Source: Laccaria trichodermophora
Lineage: Eukaryota > Basidiomycota > Agaricomycetes > Agaricales > Hydnangiaceae
DNA length: 64,000 nucleotides
NCBI GenBank assembly: GCA_018417955.1
Contig: JACTVC010000016.1
Span: forward strand, 1 to 64,000
Direction: 5' to 3'
Numbering within the stretch: position 1 is the stretch's first letter; the number at the start of each line of letters is the position of its first letter. This document shows, piece after piece, positions 59,999-64,000 of this stretch. Both the position numbers and the translations under genes were made by a program. The notes beneath the pieces are model-generated. The model did no database searches. It was not told the origin of the DNA and was given only the letters and a program-made list of their open reading frames with translations.

Positions 59999-60108
59999 AA
60001 TACCCAAAGCACCACCCCCAACGATGAGTGCACTTGGCGCCTCTTCGACTATCCTCTGTTTCTCCTGCATCCATTCGATGCCCTCCACTTTAAGACCTCT
60101 GTACTTTA
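59999..60108 (-). pseudogene. AIF2/AMID-like oxidoreductase fragment
   Basis: The minus-strand frame KYRGLKVEGIEWMQEKQRI continues to APSALIVGGGALGI, the dinucleotide-binding GxGxxG motif and its upstream helix from AMID/AIF2-type FAD oxidoreductases. The match stops abruptly after ALGI and unrelated sequence follows (REFPPFNAWTMDVDDE). Only about 36 residues of a ~400-residue family are present, joined directly to the FEN1-like piece. Confidence 0.5.
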
Positions 60109-60109
60109 C

Positions 60110-60588
60110 CCCCGTTGGAGTCATCGGGTGTAGGATTTTGATCTTCCAGGCTCGTTGGCGCTGGTTCGTCTTCCTCTTCATGTTCGAACTCTTCGTCCGA
60201 GTCGACGGTAGCCTGAGCTGCTTTTTCGTATGGCGGCTCTGGAAGAGAATCAGTAACAGCATGTACGTGGTAACGAGAACTCACTTTTCTCTCAAGTGCT
60301 TCACGACGCTCCATACTCACATATCAGCTTGAGTGGGAATTTCGGACCGATGTCTTTGATGGGCTCGAGGTAGTCGCATCCAAGGGGGATACATAGGTCA
60401 AACAACTTGGAATGATGGTTAGCGTATGGATGAAAACGAAGAGAAAGGCAGCTACTTGACTCATGTTCATGTCAGGCACTTCAAGGGCCTCCTTAGGGTT
60501 TATCTCGCTGATAGGCTGCTTCTTCGCCTCTGAGAAAGTTAAATGTCGGAACAAGATGCCAGTGGGCGCGTCGATTGTGTAATAAACT
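60110..60588 (-). pseudogene. FEN1/Rad27-like fragment
   Basis: On the minus strand [20 protein letters not shown] continues [10 protein letters not shown], splices over a 50-nt intron (60455-60406, GTAGCT...TTCCAAG) to [20 protein letters not shown] and [13 protein letters not shown]. This matches the FEN1 sequence around the helix-hairpin-helix (FVDLCILLG-DY...I-GIGPK..). In-frame stops follow, then an acidic linker (DEEFEHEEEDEPAPTS) as in fungal FEN1. Neither the N-terminal nuclease half nor the PCNA-binding tail is present. A retained intron position shows capture at the DNA level. Confidence 0.6.
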
Positions 60589-60981
60589 GTTTATATTAAA
60601 AAGAATTATATTATTAGTAATTGTGACGATGACGAGATAAAAATATCACCAACCGTAGAGGTCCTTAATATAACTCATCCACTGACAGCACTCATTCTAC
60701 ATATCCCCTAGTTGCCGCCTGGTCTTGGAATTTCCGTATAACCCGAGCTACGCCGGTGTCCGAGTTGCGTCTATCACAGACTCCTTATATGCCATCCGTG
60801 TGAATCGCACAAAAATGAGGGGAACGTTTGGCGCTCAACCGTCTGGGACTCTTCATGGTCGATCTAGCTTGGATGAGCGACCCCACCACACCAATGAGCA
60901 GCGACGGCAGTCACACCAAGGTATGAGTTGCTGCTTTACTAGACCATGGGCTTGTCATGCTAATCCAAGATTGGATTGCAG

Positions 60982-61973
60982 TTCTACAACTCCTCCCTTG
61001 GAGCGAGCCCATCTAACGCGCCGCTCTTGGCACACTCCCTATTCAGTCGCCAGCACATCCCTTGTACGTCGTTCTACCTAGCCAGATTTTATTTTACCTT
61101 ATTGAACCGTCCTTCTGTGAACCAGCTTGTGCCGGTGAATGTATCGCTTCTGCTGACCTCGGCGGCTGTGCAACAACCGACAACGCCTGCCTCTGCAAAA
61201 GCGAGGTCTTCGTCTCCAGCACTGCAGCCTGCATCGAAAGGACCTGCACTGGCTCCGACCTTGCAACGGCTATAGCTGCTGCTAAGGCGATCTGCGCCGC
61301 TGTCGTATGTCCCACCTTCCAGCCATACCACCCCCTTTCCTCACCTGTTTTCTCGTAGGGAGTAACGTTGAGCGATCTTCCGACCGGATCTGCCACCGCA
61401 ACAGGTCCCTCATCTCCAGCAGCAACGTCCGTTGCATCTAGCTCTAGCACCAGCTCAGGCGGTTCCGGCACAGTCATGATCGCGCCAATCGTCGGAGGTG
61501 TTGTAGGGTTTTTAGCGCTGGTGGCTTTCATTGTTGTGGGCTTGACATGGTTTCGCAAATCCCGCCGAAAGAGAGTAGTATGGGTCCGAAGGTCTCAATC
61601 ACCAACGAGTGTGGAGCTTTCACTGGTCCTCCCCTCCTCCCCCATAGAACCCTTCCCGATCCCTTCCGCAGCGCCACAGAACTCTGGACAGCTGCAAAGT
61701 AGCAACAAATCGGCTTCGCCTGGTGGGCCACTTGCGCCTTCCTCAATGAAGCAACTGCAGGCAACGGGCTTGATCCCAACCACCACGCAGACGCCATCGT
61801 TGATGCAGATGTCATCATCGTCGGCTAGCACACCTATCGGCGGATTATATAGCCATAGGATTGTTGGAAATACGTCGAGGGTGTTGTTGCATCAGGATAG
61901 TGGGATTCGGTTGCCCAGGCAGGTGGGAGAGAATGAGGTTGTGGAGATGCCGCCGTTGTATACATCCGTCTGA
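60982..61973 (+). CDS. CFEM-domain single-pass membrane protein, 5' end missing
   Basis: Exons 60982-61063, 61126-61304 and 61359-61973 give 291 aa from FYNSSLGASPSNAPLLAHSL. Residues about 28-90 are a CFEM domain with eight cysteines (SCAGEC, GGC, ACLC, AACIERTC, AIC). Then a Ser/Thr-rich stretch, one membrane helix (MIAPIVGGVVGFLALVAFIV) followed by FRKSRRKR, and a Pro/Ser-rich cytoplasmic tail. CFEM domains are extracellular in fungal surface proteins, some binding haem or acting as receptors. The upstream acceptor (GATTGCAG at 60981) is conserved in copy L, but no exon encoding a signal peptide is found, and the fragment mosaic lies directly upstream. The gene may be 5'-truncated. Confidence 0.7.
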
Positions 61974-62149
61974 AGAGGGTACAATCTGGGCATGCTGGCA
62001 GACCTTCAGGATTGTATTTTGGTATGGTTTCGGCTCTATGCGTTCAGACTTCAAAATTTGAAAGCCCACCTGATAGAGACAAATAGAATATATATATATA
62101 CAAATGGCCGACTGTACAGTTTCTATCCAAATGAAGATAATATTTGAAA

Positions 62150-62308
62150 TTCAATCAGCCACAAGAGCCGTGGCCTCAAGGCTTCCACATGAGCCTGAGC
62201 TTTGGGCTTTCCTAAGCCTCGATGACGGCCCAACAAGGCCCGGCTTCAGGATGGCTGGCCATGGCTGGCTTACGGCTTTGGGCCGGGCCCGGCACATCAC
62301 CACATTGA
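62150..62308. mobile_element. Truncated end of the hAT-like family at 14789
   Basis: The sequence ends GGCCCGGCACATCAC, the inverse of the GTGATGTGCCGGCC terminus of the 14789-16214 element, with the same GGCTTGG/GCCTGAGC subterminal motifs. No opposite terminus is visible, so it is a ~160-bp remnant. It lies about 110 bp before the F-box gene start. Confidence 0.55.
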
Positions 62309-62419
62309 ATGACCACGACTTCACCACGCATTTGCATCGTTGGAAGCACTTGCGCCCCTTCCACCGCTACACCTACGCTCTTACCCTTGAGTGAGCATTT
62401 TCACCTCGAACCTCCCAGG

Positions 62420-63795
62420 ATGCTGCACCGATTTCGTTCAAGAAAGATGCCCTCTTCCCCATCCCTCCTCCATCGATTTCACACGATGTTTAAGCGCCGA
62501 GGACGACCTACCCAGAGCGAAAAAGACATAGCTAACCATTCAAATGAATGGAATATACCCCTTCCCCCAGATCTAATGTATCACATCATTGACGCCTACC
62601 TCGACACATCCACGATAATAGCTTTGTGTGCCGCGATCCCAGTTCTTCGGCCTTACTGCCACCCACGACCATACCGACACATGGCTGTCCACATTCACAA
62701 ATATTATTTACCTCCTCAGACGCACGAAGTTGACATCGAACTATCCGAATCTCCTCTTACCCTCTACCAGGAGGACAAGTCTATATTCCTTTCATCTCAG
62801 CTGCATGACTTAGGCTATGCTAGCACGGAAAAAGCGCACAGCGTCCTGTCCTTGGTCAGACATCTAACGCATGATTTAACGTCAATCTATCTGAATATCT
62901 CAGTAAGATGGAATGAGCTCGATGAGTTCGTGAAAGTCTACATCTTGGCTCTTCTGCAACGCAGCGGATTATGCTCAGTCAAGCTGAATAGCCGTCACAT
63001 TCCAGTGAACTTGCTGGGTGTGGTGCAAAATCTCAAAATGCTCGAAGTGGATATGGAGTCTTTGTGGCATCCTGACAATATTTCTTTGTCGGGACAAAGA
63101 GGAAAGGTGTACGTCGAAGAAGTCCGTCTCCGTGGCGGTCTCCATTATTGCCTCATCGGACCCGGGACACCGTTTAATTGGTCCAGATTGAGTGCGATTG
63201 AGTATACCAGATGTCGAGGGGGTCCACAAGGGCTGCTTGAGTTGTGTTCCTCCTCTCTTCAATCGCTAGAATTTACCATGTATGGGGAAGATGGTGAGCA
63301 GTGATTTATCCCTCACCCTACTAAACTCACATGAACTTTTCATACTTAGTTTATATCGACCACGGCCTCGATCTCGGCATTCTTACCGGCCTCCGTCATC
63401 TCACATTATCCATCAGTCTTACCTATTCTGTTGAACAGACAGTGTATGACAATCCCGGAACCTACTCCTCAATTAAGCCGTTTAGGTGGGTTCCCTACAT
63501 ATTGGCATCATGCAACGGGAACAACACTGTGGAGAAAATCGTCCTTATAATGAGTACGGTAGACCCTCAAGATTTGAGACAGTGTGACTGGCTCTCCGTG
63601 GATAAAATCTTCGAGGGGGAGGGGACATGGATGTCGCTGAAGGAGGTGCTGGTCGTGAATTGTAAGGTCAATGAATGGCGCACCTATCGGGAACTGGAAG
63701 CCGGCCAGTTGGAGTATATTGAAGCTAGTCTGACGCCTTGTCTTCAAGCAAGGGAGGTAATTAATTGGCGTCAGTATGTTAAAGATAGCATGTAA
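62420..63795 (+). CDS. F-box/LRR-like protein
   Basis: Exons 62420-63293 and 63350-63795 (56-nt intron, GTGAGC...ACTTAG) give 439 aa. The F-box-like part is NIPLPPDLMYHIIDAYLDTS, then TIIALCAAIPVLRPYCHPRP; the rest has leucine-spaced strands (VLSLVRHLTHDLTSIYL, LGVVQNLKMLEVD, LTGLRHLTLSISL) as in mushroom F-box/LRR proteins, ending INWRQYVKDSM. Frame is open further upstream to 62309, but that part lies in the hAT remnant, so the ATG at 62420 (or 62447) is preferred. Role inferred: substrate adaptor of an SCF ubiquitin ligase. Confidence 0.75.
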
Positions 63796-64000
63796 CCCTT
63801 TCCATTGAGTACTATCATTCCTTTCATCTGGTCCATCAAATACCATGTAAAGACCTCTGATTTTCCATTATTATGGATTGATTCCGTTTACGAGATAACC
63901 AATTGCGAGTATCTTTTATGTCGTGCTAAATTCTAATTATGAAGGGACTATGTAGTGAATTCCAATGGAATTTTATTCTCTGAGTTAGTGGAACACAGAT
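63796..64000. other. Window end, intergenic
   Basis: AT-rich 3' flank of the F-box gene; nothing recognised. Confidence 0.4.

Larger units (their letters stand above)
58916..60915. other. Mosaic region with fragments of host genes
   Basis: This 2-kb stretch separates two blocks that are adjacent in copy L. It contains pieces resembling three unrelated conserved genes on both strands (entries below) and an unassigned coding-like piece at about 59232-59365 (ANLTLRLLSGMGYEVWNAIM). Multi-gene fragment capture is typical of Helitrons or Pack-type elements, but I could not define TC...CTRR ends or terminal repeats, so the carrier is unknown. Alternatively copy L lost this stretch. Confidence 0.5.
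46243..61973 (+). repeat. Segment copy R, homologous to L at 30889-37161
   Basis: The four parts that match copy L total roughly 2.3 kb (46243-46735, 52966-53219, 58405-58915, 60916-61973). They are separated by the Plavaka element, the CACTA element and a 2-kb stretch (58916-60915) containing host-gene fragments. R keeps the CFEM frame that L has lost. Confidence 0.75.

Overview
The window reads as nuclear DNA of an agaricomycete (mushroom-forming basidiomycete). The genes are broken by many 48-65 nt introns with CTAAC/CTGAC-like branch points. The protein families are typical of these fungi: F-box proteins, a DUF5648 secreted protein, a CFEM membrane protein, Tup1-like WD40 proteins, a Plavaka transposase with a DUF6532 protein, and a Tnp2 CACTA transposase. 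It is an accessory, transposon-rich region and I see no core metabolic gene. No tRNA, rRNA or CRISPR was found. All exon junctions were inferred by eye from splice sites and frame.

Layout. 0-9 kb: two non-autonomous DNA transposons, an F-box gene (-) and a secreted DUF5648 gene (-). 9-24 kb: four direct copies of a ~2 kb unit, each carrying one small secreted six-cysteine protein gene behind its own TATA box. The third unit is split by two nested transposons. A coiled-coil gene (-) and an astacin-like metalloprotease lie between units, and the fourth copy is frameshifted. 24-30 kb: two tandem intact 477-aa Tup1-like genes with identical exon lengths. 30.9-37.2 kb and 46.2-62 kb: two diverged copies (L and R) of one segment of roughly 2.4 kb ending in a CFEM membrane-protein gene. 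Different transposons entered each copy: a ~1.8 kb foldback element (with a smaller element nested in it) and a 1.7 kb repeat-rich element in L; a 6.2 kb Plavaka element and a 5.2 kb CACTA element in R. Each copy therefore shows the empty sites of the other. 39.6-43.7 kb: a polytopic membrane-protein gene (-) with an internal duplication of three exons and a zinc-finger-carrying hAT-like element just upstream of its start codon. 59-60.6 kb: a mosaic of host-gene pieces (TAF4-, FEN1- and AIF2-like). 62.4-63.8 kb: an F-box/LRR-like gene.

The Plavaka transposase is broken by one nonsense codon and one frameshift. The CACTA element keeps both genes open, both ends and a 3-bp target duplication, so it may be active. 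The most interesting candidates for undescribed biology are the secreted six-cysteine family, whose pro-region repeat differs between copies, and the short Tup1-like pair.
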